Below are positions 24,401 through 36,800 of a stretch of 64,000 nucleotides of DNA, piece by piece. This DNA comes from Phoronis australis (taxonomy: Eukaryota; Phoronida; Phoronidae), in assembly GCA_002633005.1 (NCBI GenBank), contig NMRA01000052.1:1011484-1075483 (forward strand), written 5' to 3'. A program made the translations under genes and the position numbers. The stretch's first letter is position 1; each line of letters begins with the position of its first letter. The notes under the pieces are model-generated. The model saw nothing but the letters and a program-made list of their open reading frames with translations. It had not been told where the DNA came from and did no database searches.

Positions 24401-27400
24401 ATGTAATTTTAAGGAATTTGAACTGTTTTTCAGTAGCTTAAAACCATACAGGCGTATGCAATAAAGATTAAACTTCTTTCTTCCACTGTGATCATTCACC
24501 ACGAACTTCACTGCACGCCGTATTGGGGAATGTTAAAATTTTTTAGACGTATGAAACTTCCTTGCCACTAATTTAAAACGTGGAGGCAACACAATTTTTA
24601 ACCAATTGTATCAATCTTACCATAAAAGCCAGAACTGTTGAACATATTCATGGCTTCCTGGATTCACTGCACTAAAGCTCAGAGTGAAGTTTCGTCTCGG
24701 CTAGTCGCCAGAGTGAAATGCTGCATTTTATTGTCAAACGTATGCGCTATGAAACTTTTGTGATATGTAAACGCTGCTTATTGTAAATATAGTTCGTGTA
24801 CTGCAAGACTGTCAATGTAGTGGCATTGAGAACTAATACTTAGTTGGAAGTGTGCAAACGTGACGATTTAAGACGTATTTTGAATACATTGAATGGGAAA
24901 TGCGATGGAAACGATTGCCACGATTTCATTACCTATCCACATATCCTCTCAGTTTGACGGTATATCCCAAGTATTTCAATTTATTCGAAAATAAAGAAAA
25001 CCTGCTAAATATGTGACAAAAGCCTAATGCGCTGTATATGTCAATGTACATCATAACTTCTCACGGAAATGGACGAACTTTGTATCAAAAGACCGTGGTA
25101 ATTATGGCATAGAACTTGATAATGAGAACATTATTTAGTGCTGCATAACCTATGTGAAAACTGAAGAAAAAACTAACTTTCATTTCAAATGAAAGTTAGT
25201 TTTGTCCGCCATATTTTGTCTTAAAGTTGTGAGATTTTACTGTGATGCATGGTCAGCACTGTAGAATTCATTTGTGTCAAAATGGATCAGGAAAATCGGT
25301 CTAAAACTATTTATTGGACGAATGCCGACATTAAGTTTAACAGTTAACAATTAATATTAGTCAACTGTAAGTTTACAAGAAGGAGATGGACCTAAATGGG
25401 TGGTGAATTGAAAACAATAATATTTGATGACTTGAAATTTTTGAAAAGTTCTTGTTATGTACCAAGAAAAAGGATAACTTGAGCATAGTTTGTATTTGGC
25501 TAATATGAACTGTTTCTCTTTACATTGTAGATACTGAAGTGTACTTTTGTTAAATGTTAACTTTATAAGTTTTTACCTTCTTGATCTAACTCATTCAATT
25601 TTCTAGCCACTTTTCGTAGCCTAAACATTCACTAAACTGACATGCATTTAATAGGAAAGTGTGTTTTACTGCTAAATGCCAAAGTGTCTACATGCAACAT
25701 AAAAAAATTCTCTTTAACAAAAAATTCACTTGGCGCAGAGTTGTTGCAGTAATATTCATACATTCTTAAAGGTTTTCAGTTCTTCATAATCAGCATATTA
25801 CAAGCTCATCTTTTCATTGCTATTCCAGAGATGACCACCGCTTCAGCCTGTTACACTGGGCTGCCTGGGAAGGTCGAGCAAATATTGTAGACATGTTGAT
25901 TCAGCGCGGAGCTCGTATCAACGCGACTAATATGGGCGATGACACGGCACTCCACCTAGCGGCCAGTCAAGGCCACAGGGATATCATAGCCATGGTAAGA
26001 GTTTTAGTTACGTTAGTGTTCCTCTGTGGTCTTGCCACATTCAAGGGACTGTAGCTAGCTAGCTGGTTGTATAAAGACTACCGTCTAAGAAGAAGAACAA
26101 TTCATTTAAGAATTGATGGGAAAAAATCGTCAGTAGGCAGCACTCTTATTTCATGGTGCTCAAAGCCAAATGTGTGATTGGTCTAAACATTCAGTAGCAG
26201 AGTAACACTATTTTTTTCGTTGTGGTAACCGTGTAGTCTATTCAAATAAGAGAAATTTTTAATGACAGTAATTTATTTCCACACTTTTCGCCCAGATAGT
26301 TCTAAAGCTGTATACTGAAACTTTTTGTCCAAGGCTACATTCACGCGAGACTCTCTGTTGACTGCTATGAGTAATAAAAACTTATGACTGTACAAACCAT
26401 TTTGATAATAAAATAGAATTTTCATATGTTTATTTTTACTGTTTGCTACATTGATAAGGATTAATCATAATCACTCTCACAATGAAATTCTTTATTTTGG
26501 GTATGAACCTGTGGTAGGGTATAGTCATGTTTGGTGCTATACTGAAGGCAGGTGCACATCTACCATACTCTTTTGCAGTTGATTCAACACAAAGCCAACA
26601 TCAACGCTGCCAATGAACACGGGAACACGCCATTACATTACGCTTGCTTCTGGTCGAAGGATTTGTGTGCCGAGGTAAGCTCAACTGTTGATGTAGTAGG
26701 TGTACATTGTCAGACAGTGTGTGTTAATTATTAATAACGTAGAAAATATATCTGAAACTAAATAAGGCGATCCAGATCCTCCCAAGGATACTATTGTTTC
26801 ATGAAATGAAGAATATAAATCGGTAAATAAAACAACAAGAATGGATCAACTGAAATTTGTTTTTTTTTTTTTTTTCAAATTTCAGTTGATCCATTCTTGT
26901 TGTTTTATTTACCGATTTATATTAATTATTAAAGGATTTTAAAAATTTGGAAACTTGTGAGTTAAATCAGGGCCCTCACTCACCTTAGTTGTATGGTGCC
27001 TCAGCTTCTATTTTATATTGAAGTCTTGTAATGTACTGCCATAACTGTCAGCATAAAAATTATATGTTTAAGGGTATGGATATTCTTGTATTTGTTGAGT
27101 ATTGATGTGTGATGAATTGAAAGCTTGATGTTTAAAAAGTCACTATAAACTCACCTTTCATCACTAAAGCTAGGTTTTGATTTAAACCACTTAACATTAC
27201 GAAATTGGTCTCAAATTGTTCCTTAGTCAAAATAGAGATGATTTCAGGGCTTCCAAAGAACTGACAGTTCATTGTTTCTTGAGACAAGTTTCTACAAGTT
27301 ATTTTATTCGCCAACCATAGGCTGAAGGTTCATTTAACAAACAGTTCTTTTCAAACCCACAAATCACTTCTCATCTGGGGAAAGGTTCAAGTTGGGACCA

Positions 27401-30400
27401 GTTTTACACAGGGCTTGAAATTTTCCTCTTTTGAGACGATCTCCTCTTTTTTTGGTTTCGATTTCCTCTTTTTTGATTTCCAGTTTGCTCTTTTTTGTGT
27501 CTTTTTTATCATTATTTTGACTTAATCCTTGCAAAATGGTTTATTTCAGTTAAATTTTACAACACAAAAATATTTCTATCATGCAAGCATATTTGTGGAA
27601 TGATGCATCACCTGGAAATGTTTCCTCTTTTTTGTCATTGGTTAGTCCAAACCCCGTTCATAGTGTTGGGTGGTCTAAAATAATTCACCATTTGTGACCC
27701 ACCAACAATAAGACATTAAGTTGAACAATAATCTTAAATCCATCTGACCTAAAGCTGCAGTTGTTGGTGTTGGTTGTCATTGCTAGTTTGTGGTTGTGTT
27801 AAATGTTAAAATTGATTGTTTCTTATTTTCACAAACAGAAAAGCATTAGTACCTTGACAGCTTCGGCTCCTTTCAGCAGCCATCTTCCGAAGTTATACTT
27901 ATACATATTAAGTTATCTAAAATTTGGAGCAACCTCATCACCACGCCACTTAGTGTTCACTAACTTTGGAATATGACTGCTGAGAGGAGTCGAAACTTTT
28001 GTGATTGTGAAAATAAGAAACAATCAATTTGTAATTATTTGGTGATGTGTTAGATGTTAGTTTTTTGTTTCAGGATCTCGTCAATAGCGGTGCGTTAGTT
28101 GCTATTGCCAATAAATATGACCAGACACCTCTAGAGAAAGCTAAGCCTTATCTGGCTAAAGTACTGTCAGGCAAGTTTGTGGATAAACTTAACATTGTTG
28201 GTTTAGTGGACGTTTACTCGAGATCAATTTCACATGTATTAAGGAAAGCCAAAAGAAGTGAGGATGGATTAATTACGTTATGAGTGAAGCTGCAAGTACT
28301 CTGAATTATGAGTTTGAACAAGGTTTTGTGTGGATTCCACGGTGTTTTCATTTCTTATTGCTGGCTTGTTTCATTTTAGCATTCTCATGACTTTATTGCT
28401 TAATCTTTCAACAGAGCGAGCTTCTGCACTGGGTCAAGATTTGAAAAAAGTACCCTTCAAAGACCGAAGCTGGTTGGGCTTTAAGACCAGAAGTCGTAAG
28501 TCATGTAGTTTTTCATTTATTTACTTAGTTTTAGTCAAGAAGTTTGAAGTTAAGATTTCAAATTTTACTATTTTGTCAAAGCAATCTTTCGCGCATATAC
28601 AGTTGGTGTGCCATTTGTCATCTTCTTGTCTTTGGTTGCTGATAATTTTTCAAAAAACAGTGTTGACTGTTGTACGTCAAATTTTACATAAATGTGACGA
28701 ACAGGACCCTGGCTTTCGCTAATTTTCAGGGCTTTCTCACAACCTCAGCAACCCCTTACCAGTTTCCTTCAAGGTCTTTGATTTTTCAATGGCTTGATGA
28801 AGTTTTGATGAATATTTGTGCTCGTTTTCATAGGATGAAAGGCATGGTACCTTTTAATTTGTGCCCCATTGATGTAGAACTCAGTAACACATTTCATGAA
28901 CCTGTTTCTTCACTGAAGATACCTGGTCCTGACATGGTGTGAGTGATACCTCCTTTCTGTATATGCAGGTGACGCCACTCTGTCAAGACACACTGGTATT
29001 GACATTGGCCAACTGAAGCTGTCCAATAGAATTGCATCAACACACTCTGGTGAGGTAAGCAGGAAATGGTGAGATGCAAAATATTAGCTCTTACACAATG
29101 AAGAATCATATGTCTTTAAGTTGTCACTCAAAAATTTTGATATAAATCTCTTTTTTGTTCTTAGGTGTTGCAGCCTTATTTTTAAGCCTTAGCATATATC
29201 GAGAATTTGTGTTTAAAATATTTGGGTAACAGATGAAATTTGTTCAGACCTTTCGTGTGACAAGGCCTTCTTGAAAATGACTTGCCCTGCTACGTGCTTT
29301 TGCTTTTCCAGTGCTTTCGTGGTATGTGGCAAGGTAATGACATCGTCGCCAAGATCTTGAATATTCGAGACTGCACGCCTAGAATTTCACGAGACTTTGC
29401 AGAGGAGTTCCCAAAGTTAAGGTAAAGTTCCCTTCCTATGAGTTCTGCTAGCTATGCCATCATAGCAGTGAGTTTTGCATTCACTATTCAAAATAATTTT
29501 CTGGTTTTGCGTTTTCATATTTCATCAATCCCATGTGTTTTTTTAATTTCTACTTATTTTTGAAAATTCATATACATGCAACTCATAATGGTGTTGTTAA
29601 ATTTTAGAAAATGTTTAATTAGTTTTGTCAGTCTAATGTATACTAACGTGAACATTTAGTATACCTGGACTGTACTTTTTGATTTTGTCGAGGCATCGTT
29701 ACATGAACATTCTGAATATTGTACTGTATAAGGGGTTAGTACTGACGAATTTTAATCACACAATCAAAGTTTAGCTTCTAACTTCTGAAACTTAAACCAA
29801 AGCCAAAAAGTTAAAAGCTTTTCACAGGCTTAAAACAAAATTAATTTAACAAATTATTGGAAGCATTTTTGGGCTTCATGTTTTCTAGCCTACCAGCAAA
29901 ATTGGCTAAACCAGAGTCATCTTGCCCCTGAGCTTGTGCTAAATTCGACCCCTGTGTATAGTTTGTCATTCTCATGTTTTGATGGTGCACTGTTATGTAA
30001 TCTGCCAGTATTCATTAACGTTATGTTGAGGACTTTGTCGTTGGGTCAGAATTGGCCAAGTTCGATTATAAAATACAAATGAATTGGTTTACTAAGCCAA
30101 AAATAACATGTTTGAGTTCCAGTACAGCCATACTATAACATGCCTTATTTGGAGTCGATGTTTTGTAACCGACAAAATTAAACCAAAGCACTTGATTCTC
30201 GCCATTGTGTGAAACGGGTTGTCCCAAAGTAATAGTTGTACTACTTAAACAATGCTCAAGATTCTTTTATCTGATGACAGTGTAATTGATTTTTGTCATT
30301 TATGTGTGTTACTCAAACCCTTTCAGAATCTTCAATAACCCCAACATCCTTCCTGTGCTGGGGGCCTGTAACCAGCCTCCTAGACTGGTCGTGCTCAGTC

Positions 30401-33400
30401 AGTTCATGCCATACGGCTCCTTGTTCAACGTGCTGCATCAAGAGACTGGAGGTAATGTACCCCTAGTTGAACAGTGACGCCAGTTTGTGTAAAGAACTCC
30501 TGGAAGAAACCATTGCGCAGTGATCCAATTATATAAAGTGAAAGCTTTTAATGTCTGAAATAAATGTCTCTTAAAACTCGTACGTTGTGTGATGTATTGA
30601 AGCTGTGCACACTTGTTGCATTATTACTGTCTTGTACTCTTTTGGAAGAAGCTTTCACTACTGCATGAATCGAGCCAAAAATAGTGCTGTTGTAAAGCTA
30701 CGATTTTCTCACCCAGAAAATTGGTCTTGTCCATATGAGCAAACATAGCACAGCTGCTGGTTAGCTAAATGTCAAAAATATTAATTGGAACAATTTCACT
30801 TCTGATGCTGAATGAATTTGTCTCATAACTTTAATTCCTAGAACAAACTGGTTTAAATTTATAGGCGATAACCTGGTTTTACTTACTGTTCTATGGTTAT
30901 TGATCCCACTTTTCACGTCAATCGAAGTGATTACATCCTATAAAGTTATGGTAAGCCTGTAACATTTGAAAGGAACAAGGTGGAGCTAAATGAGAGGGTG
31001 CGAATGTAAAATGTTTAGAAATATTCTGCATTTGACATATTGTGGACAGATGGCGAAAGTCAGGTAAATTTTTCACGATTCTGAAATTTCTTCAAAAATT
31101 ATAGGAAGATGTCTCACTTTTATATCATGTTATTGTGAATTGCCTTGCACTCGTGTTGAGGAGTAATTATAAGCAAGTGTTGTTGAAAACGGTGAATTTA
31201 CTTAACGATAGCGTGGCTCAAAGCAGTTTCACCAGCCCTTGTGTTTTTCAGCCATTGTCGTGGACCAGAACCAAGCGCTGAGGTTTGCTATTGACATTGC
31301 ACGCGGAATGGACTTCCTTCACTCCATTGAACCAATGTTGCCCAGTTTCTACCTCACTAGTAAACACGTGCTGGTACGTACTGATGCATTCTGGGATATA
31401 ACCAGTAGGGCTACTACCTGGCCAGTTTTTGTGACCATTACACATGTTGGGGAGATATTGCAGCGTATTTCAAGTAAAACGCACGATCTGCTCTTCTTAC
31501 TACCAAGTGACTAGCAGTACTGAATATCTACTGGGTTGTTTTCAAAATGTTGATGGTGAATCCAGAGGCGCAACGCATTCAGTGAGCCGTGACACTTTTT
31601 TTGTAAACGTGGGGCGTATTACCCTTAGCTTTTGTGGTGCAGGACATGCCAAAAAGAATCTAATAAAATCACCCAGAATTCCCCGTCCAGACGGCTGTGT
31701 ACAAATGGAATTCACATTCAGATTTACTACAATAACTTGTCAGGGCAAGCAAACCATGTTTTGGCCGGTTATATTTGGTGTGCACCATTTTGTGAGGCAG
31801 CATAGGACACTTCTTATCGTTGTTCACTTTCTGAGAATTTGGCCCCATTTCCTCAAAGCTAAATTTTTGCCGTTGTTCTGTTGCACCACAAAGTGCGTCC
31901 AGTAGCTTAAGTTATTTCATGTTATTTATACAATTTTGAATTGACTGTTTTTCATTACAAAACTGGTGTTTATTTAGATTGTAAAAGTTAAGTAAATTTT
32001 AGGTGAAGTGAAAAAAAATTATTAAAAGTTGCTGAGGGTGTGGGAATGAGCTCTAATTGGTTTGTTAAACAAGTCATAAGTTAAAGCTGGAGTCTCCAGC
32101 ATAACACATAAGTTGTGTGAGGAACTGGGACTGATGCTCCTTTGTTTGATCTGCCTCATCCGCCCATGTAACAAGACTCTCTCAACAGATCGATGAGGAC
32201 CTGGCTAAGATAAACATTGACGACCCGCGCTACCAAAAGGGCAGCAATCTCGCTGTCAACGGGGTACGGGCATGAGACATCACGTGACATGCCAATCGTT
32301 ATCAGTTCTACTAACCTCTTGCTCAATGACTGTGAATGAGTTACGAACGTTGAACTAACTGTGTACGTTAGACTGTCATTGACTGAAATGTCACTAAGTT
32401 GTGTGTATCATGATTTACCCCACTTGTATTTCCACCGCGCTTTTGTGTTTTTCCGTAGTCCGAGATGTTTTTAGACTGGCATTATTAATAGTGTTTCACC
32501 TAGTCAGATATATAGACTGCTGTCTCTGCATGCCATTCATTAACAAATCGAGCCTTGTTTTAATGTTTGTGTGAAGGAATTTAACAAAGCCCCCCTCCCG
32601 AAAAGCTCTATTCATTTTTAACTGTAAACAGTTTCATGACACTGCATGCTGTTCTTGTTTTTTGCCAAAATGTTTCTTTTTCCTTTTTTGACACTCTGTT
32701 TGATGCCATTATTCAAAGTAGATTTTATTTTCATTCACGTCATGTATTAAATTACATTTCTTCATTATGTTTCATTAATTAACTTCTCTTTGTTTTCATA
32801 TCGTGAAGATACCAAAGTCACGTTTAATCATTCTGTTTTTGTTTTTCTTGAAAAAATGATTAATTTTTTGAGATCTCTTTATTTTACATCATTATCTCAA
32901 ATATCCTTGTTAAACACCACAGCCAGTCAAATGAAACAGTTATGGCAAGCACGTCCAGAAATCAAATTTGTTAAAGTTATTAGTATTATTATGCCATTCC
33001 TGCTGTACGCATTCTAATATTCAAAGTCAGTTGTCCAAGTTAAAGAGAAGATTCCACATCAGGCGTCCAAATTGTGGATCTTGCATAATCACAGCATATT
33101 TCCTAGAAATTGCGTTAGCTGTGTTTTGTTTCGATGTCTAGATTGAAATGTTACATTTATTGTTGATTACTTGGTTTAGTTCTTTTGGATCAATCAGTGG
33201 TTGAGTTGTCCAAAGGTGTAGTTTCAAGGCATCCATTGTAATATTGTACCATACAAGTGGTTCTTTTCTCTGCCGTAGTTGGACGAGGATCTAACGGCCA
33301 GAATAAACATGGGCGACTACAACTTCTCGTTTCATGAGAAAGGGAAGATGTTCTCACCAGCCTGGCTGGCACCTGAAGGTGAGTTGACTATGATATTGAA

Positions 33401-34482
33401 CATGATTGGGATGAACATGGGTACGTCAGGAAGGCCTTTGTGGTATTTTTAGCTGTAATTAAATTTGTTTTGATGTGACCAACTGAATTTAGAGTTATGT
33501 GGTTTCTTGCTATTCACTGAGACTGTTACAAAGTGCTTGTGAAGCTCAGCTTTGTTCTAAATTAATACAATAGGAGGGTCTGTTTTACAGAAATTCTGCC
33601 GTGGACAATTTTTAGTTGCATTTCGTTCCTATTATCACCAAGAAATACTTTGTAACCATGTTTGTCTCATGTCTCTAGCCCTGCAAAAGAAGGCTGAAGA
33701 CATTAACGTACGCGGTGCCCACATGTGGAGTTATGCTATACTGCTGTGGGAACTGGCGACACGTGAGGTTCCGTTCGCTGAGATGGAACCCATGGAGATC
33801 GGAATGAAGGTAAGTAGATAGCTGACTAGATATGGTTTTTAAAGTTCCGCAATAGTTGCTTTTTATCTTTTTTGAGTGGTAAATCGGCAAGTATGACTTT
33901 TCTTTGGAGTTTCACGAGGAAGATCACCCAAGTTCATTACTTGAACATTGCGCATTTCAGTGATTTTTGGTCTCTCTAGGCATGTACTAAATTGAACGAG
34001 AACACCAGTTTTGAGTGCAAGCGCCCAAAACGGGTTTAGTCTCTTTCAGCGAAGTGTGAAAATGCAGTGCAGGAATACTTTATCACAAGTTATAGAAAAT
34101 GTGTGGTGTTCGACAAGTTTGTGGTATTTGTATAGAAGAATTGGATAGGTTCACACAAAGTAAAGATTTGTCAAATTGAAATAGCTATTTATTTGACTTT
34201 TGTTTACGATGTGGAACGAGTGACCAAAGAAACTGTTGGAACTGGTTATGAGAGTGTGAAGTTCTTGAGTAGTTTTGTTTGAAAAGTTTGATAAGTTATG
34301 TTGATACACTCCTCTTTCATTGGTAACAGGTTGCCCTGGAAGGTCTACGCATTACCATCCCGCCGGGTATATCGAGTCACATGACCAAGCTCGTCAATAT
34401 TTGCATGAACGAAGACCCTGGCAAGCGACCCAAATTTGACATGATTGTCCCAATTCTGGAGAAAATGAAACAGTCCACCTAG
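21423..34482 (+). CDS. ILK: integrin-linked kinase (pseudokinase), twelve exons
   Basis: ILK is the scaffold of the ILK-PINCH-parvin complex at integrin adhesions. Exons are 21423-21511, 25829-25994, 26579-26674, 28074-28170, 28415-28495, 28969-29054, 29312-29421, 30327-30451, 31252-31373, 33279-33378, 33679-33809 and 34330-34482 (TAG). They join in phase to 1356 nt, 451 aa (human 452). The start [20 protein letters not shown] is family-typical. Ankyrin repeats (about 33-165) bind PINCH. The kinase-like domain keeps the ATP-site lysine (IVAKIL, K219, equal to human K220), lacks an HRD loop, and has D337 (NMGDYNFSF) in place of human D339 as pseudo-DFG. APEAL and MEIGMKVALEG (parvin contact, M400/K401) are conserved. 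Intron 4 uses a GC donor (CAG|GCAAGT), and only this donor gives the right phase. A possible extra 75-bp exon lies at 32189. Confidence 0.96.
21512..25828 (+). other. ILK intron 1 with degenerate AATCTTGCCAAGATT repeats
   Basis: No other gene was found. Between about 22280 and 22800 many degenerate, partly palindromic units occur (AATCTTGCCAAGAT, GAAATCTTGGCAAG, TTTGCAAGATTTTT), an old decayed tandem or inverted array. A perfect palindrome at 25169-25203 is listed separately. Confidence 0.55.
25169..25203. repeat. perfect palindrome, 17-bp arms
   Basis: AAAACTAACTTTCATTT, one C, then the exact reverse complement. It lies in ILK intron 1. Confidence 0.9.
26812..26923. repeat. 48-bp perfect inverted repeat with T16 loop
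   Basis: The left arm (26812-26859, starting AATATAAATCGGTAAATAAA) and the right arm (26876-26923) are exact reverse complements over all 48 positions, separated by 16 T. It is in ILK intron 3, so the pre-mRNA would form a long perfect hairpin. It may be a young MITE, a palindromic insertion or an assembly or cloning artefact. Confidence 0.9.
27808..28030. mobile_element. MITE-like element next to ILK exon 4
   Basis: The ends AAATTGATTGTTTCTTATTT (then TCACAA) and the reverse complement at the right (TTGTGA then AATAAGAAACAATCAATTT) form terminal inverted repeats of about 26 bp. The element is 223 bp. Its interior also has paired CAGCTTCGGCTCCTTTCAGC / GCTGAGAGGAGTCGAAAC stretches, so it can fold. 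It ends only 43 bp before exon 4. Confidence 0.8.
32189..32263 (+). CDS. candidate cassette exon of ILK (duplicate of exon 10 start)
   Basis: It is flanked by a good acceptor (CTCTCTCAACAG|ATC) and a donor (GGG|GTACGG), exactly 75 nt, phase 0 at both ends, with no stop. It encodes [12 protein letters not shown], then [13 protein letters not shown]. The first twelve residues match the start of exon 10, [13 protein letters not shown], and its first Ile equals the human ILK residue. It sits in the intron between exons 9 and 10 in the right order and strand. Included, it would add 25 residues between L324 and L325. It cannot replace exon 10, because exon 10 ends in phase 1. It may be a used cassette or a dying duplicate. 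Confidence 0.5.
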
Positions 34483-36800
34483 GTGCCCGCTGTTGTCATG
34501 GCAACACACACCGTAATAGTTGCAAATCTCGTTACTGTCAAAGGCGCTGGAGAGCAAACTATGCGATGGCTGTAGATGTCCCAAATTGTCGGGGATGGTG
34601 TTTATTTTGTGACATATTTTCAAATTACCATGCCGTCAATATTTACTCTCCAGTGCTTTTTGATGTATTTGAAACCATTTGCTGAGCTTCTGTGCTTGAA
34701 AGCTGTGTTGATACAGGTGAATTGAAAGTTGGACGTGTTGCTAGATTTCCACTGGCATTGGAGAGATCGAGTCCGTCTCCTCAGGTGAAAACTACCACGT
34801 AGAAGATAGAACAGTTCATTAGATTTGTTGTCACAGTAGACAGAAATACAATTATTTATCCAACTATTCAATTTTAGTGAGCTTGCATTCCACTTTAGAA
34901 GTGGAGTCATTCACTGTCAGTAGAATTTTGCTTTTAGAGAAATGATGCAGCTTTTATATTATCTATACATTTATATGTAGTTTATTTATTTATATTTTTG
35001 TTAGCCTGTTTTGTTTACACGACTGTAAGCTGCGTTCTCTCACTTACCATTTTGTGTAAAGTGGCGTGCGTTCCGTCTCAAAAACAATTTTCGATTTAGA
35101 TCACTCACTGTTATGAACTTGGAGTCCAACTGTCGTTTAAAATGGATTTCTGGGCTTGAAAGAATGAAAGTCATTGTCTGAGACCAGGCTCTACAAATTA
35201 ATCTGTCGCGGCGTGTCAGTTTATTCACCGAGCACAGTCTCGAAGAATAACAGCCGAAACAAAAATCATTTTTCGCCTGCGTAAAGAATAAGATCTGACC
35301 AATTTTTTAGTAGTAAGTGGTCGAAATCAAAATATGGTTTCTTTGAAGGAACCGCCACTTTAACGCAACCATTACTTCGTGAAGTTGCTGATGCATGCTG
35401 TAAATTTCTCTGTATAAGGATCACGGCATTAGCATTGAAGTTTGCATGAAAGTCATGTTGCTTTTTACATAATTAATGCCCGACTGGAGTTTTAATTGGA
35501 GGAAATTCCTTTGTCCTCAGCACTGAAATTTACAGAGTGTAGAGCAACTAAGGTGATGGAGACGGCAGATTATTTAAATCCTTCTATCTATATGTTGGCT
35601 AGGAGAGGGTCATAATAATTCAATTGCCACATTATTACCATTTTTGCATTGTTGGGCAATTTGTTTTGAATGAGTCAAACTGCTGAAATGTTCAGCCAAA
35701 AAACATTCAGTTTATCTGAGTATGCCAACCGGCCATTGACCATATTCTACATGTGTCTACGAATTTGAGTTATTGAGTTATAGTACTAGCCAAAAGCATT
35801 CAGACAAAATGACTCGGAATTCCCCGTCATGACGGTTGGGTCTGTACCGAATTCGTCATCAGACTAGCCTTCTCTCATGACAAAAATGAAAGAGAATTAA
35901 CAGGAAAGTCAGTATAGGTGGCTAAATTATTTTGTAATAAGAATTTGCTCCCTAGGTGGTTAGTGCCATTCATTTGTTGTTAACAGTATTAGCCGTCATG
36001 GTGCAGAAATAGCATTTTTCCAGTTCTCTTGTTTTGTAGTGTAGCTTGTCATGTTTGTTAGTTGTTCATCAGTCATTTGCGACTGAGAATATTTGTGCAT
36101 ACACAACATGTGTTCAATGTAGCATTAAGGGGTTTTTGCAAAATTGTGTCTGCGTGAACATGTACTGCGAGACGATGATTTTAAAACTGAGAGATGCAAA
36201 GCTGAGTAACTCAGAGAACATTGGAGCTCTCAGGTGCTTAACACTTTTGAAGGGGCATTTCAAAGGAACTGGTTTTGATGGTACTTTTTATAGAAATATA
36301 AATTTCTTGGAAAGATATTTTTCAGCGTTGTTGCAAACACAATAATCGAGACTGGCTGTATTGAGTAGCAAAGGGACATCGGGTTTGCCGAATGAAAGTG
36401 AATGCTGAAAACATCTGTCCAAGATAACCTGGGATTGTTTTATCTCTATAAAAGGTAACAACGAAAAATGTTTAACTTTTCTCTTTAAGTTACTGTGACC
36501 TTTTGATGATGATCTTCTCATCAAGAAAACCCTCTTTACAGAAACAAATAATTTTTGCTAAATTCCTTATTAGATTGAATTTTGTCTTCCTTTAAATGGA
36601 CAGCGTTTCCTTGTTACACATAATCACAGATTATATAACCAGGAACTTGCATTGCATGTTAACATGCAACGAAAGCTGTATGCTTCCACATTGGTTTTGT
36701 GGATTTTTTGGTAATAATTGAATTTGTAATCACCTCTTTGATGTAGGTTTATGCATTGTGCCTATATAAAATAAAGTTTGTTTCCTCTTGTGCGACTCAA
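34483..36800 (+). other. probable ILK 3' UTR
   Basis: No new gene is seen. The first strong poly(A) signal in context is AATAAA at 36770-36775, followed by a GT-rich stretch (GTTTGTTTCCTCTTGTGC). This would make a UTR of about 2.3 kb. Part of it (about 35790-35870) shares a GAATTCCCCGTC..GACGG repeat with ILK intron 9 (about 31640-31720). Confidence 0.4.

Noticed and set aside
28330-28942. Two open frames around ILK exons 5 and 6
   Set aside because: Only the ILK exon 5 part (28415-28495) is coding; the rest is read-through into introns.
31444-31905. 153-codon plus-strand frame after ILK exon 9
   Set aside because: It is intronic, has no homology I can see and lacks splice sites; it contains a dispersed repeat.
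32189-33378. Mutually exclusive exon pair in ILK (32189-32263 versus exon 10)
   Set aside because: The candidate ends in phase 0 while exon 10 ends in phase 1, and exon 11 needs phase 1, so swapping would break the frame. Only inclusion together works.
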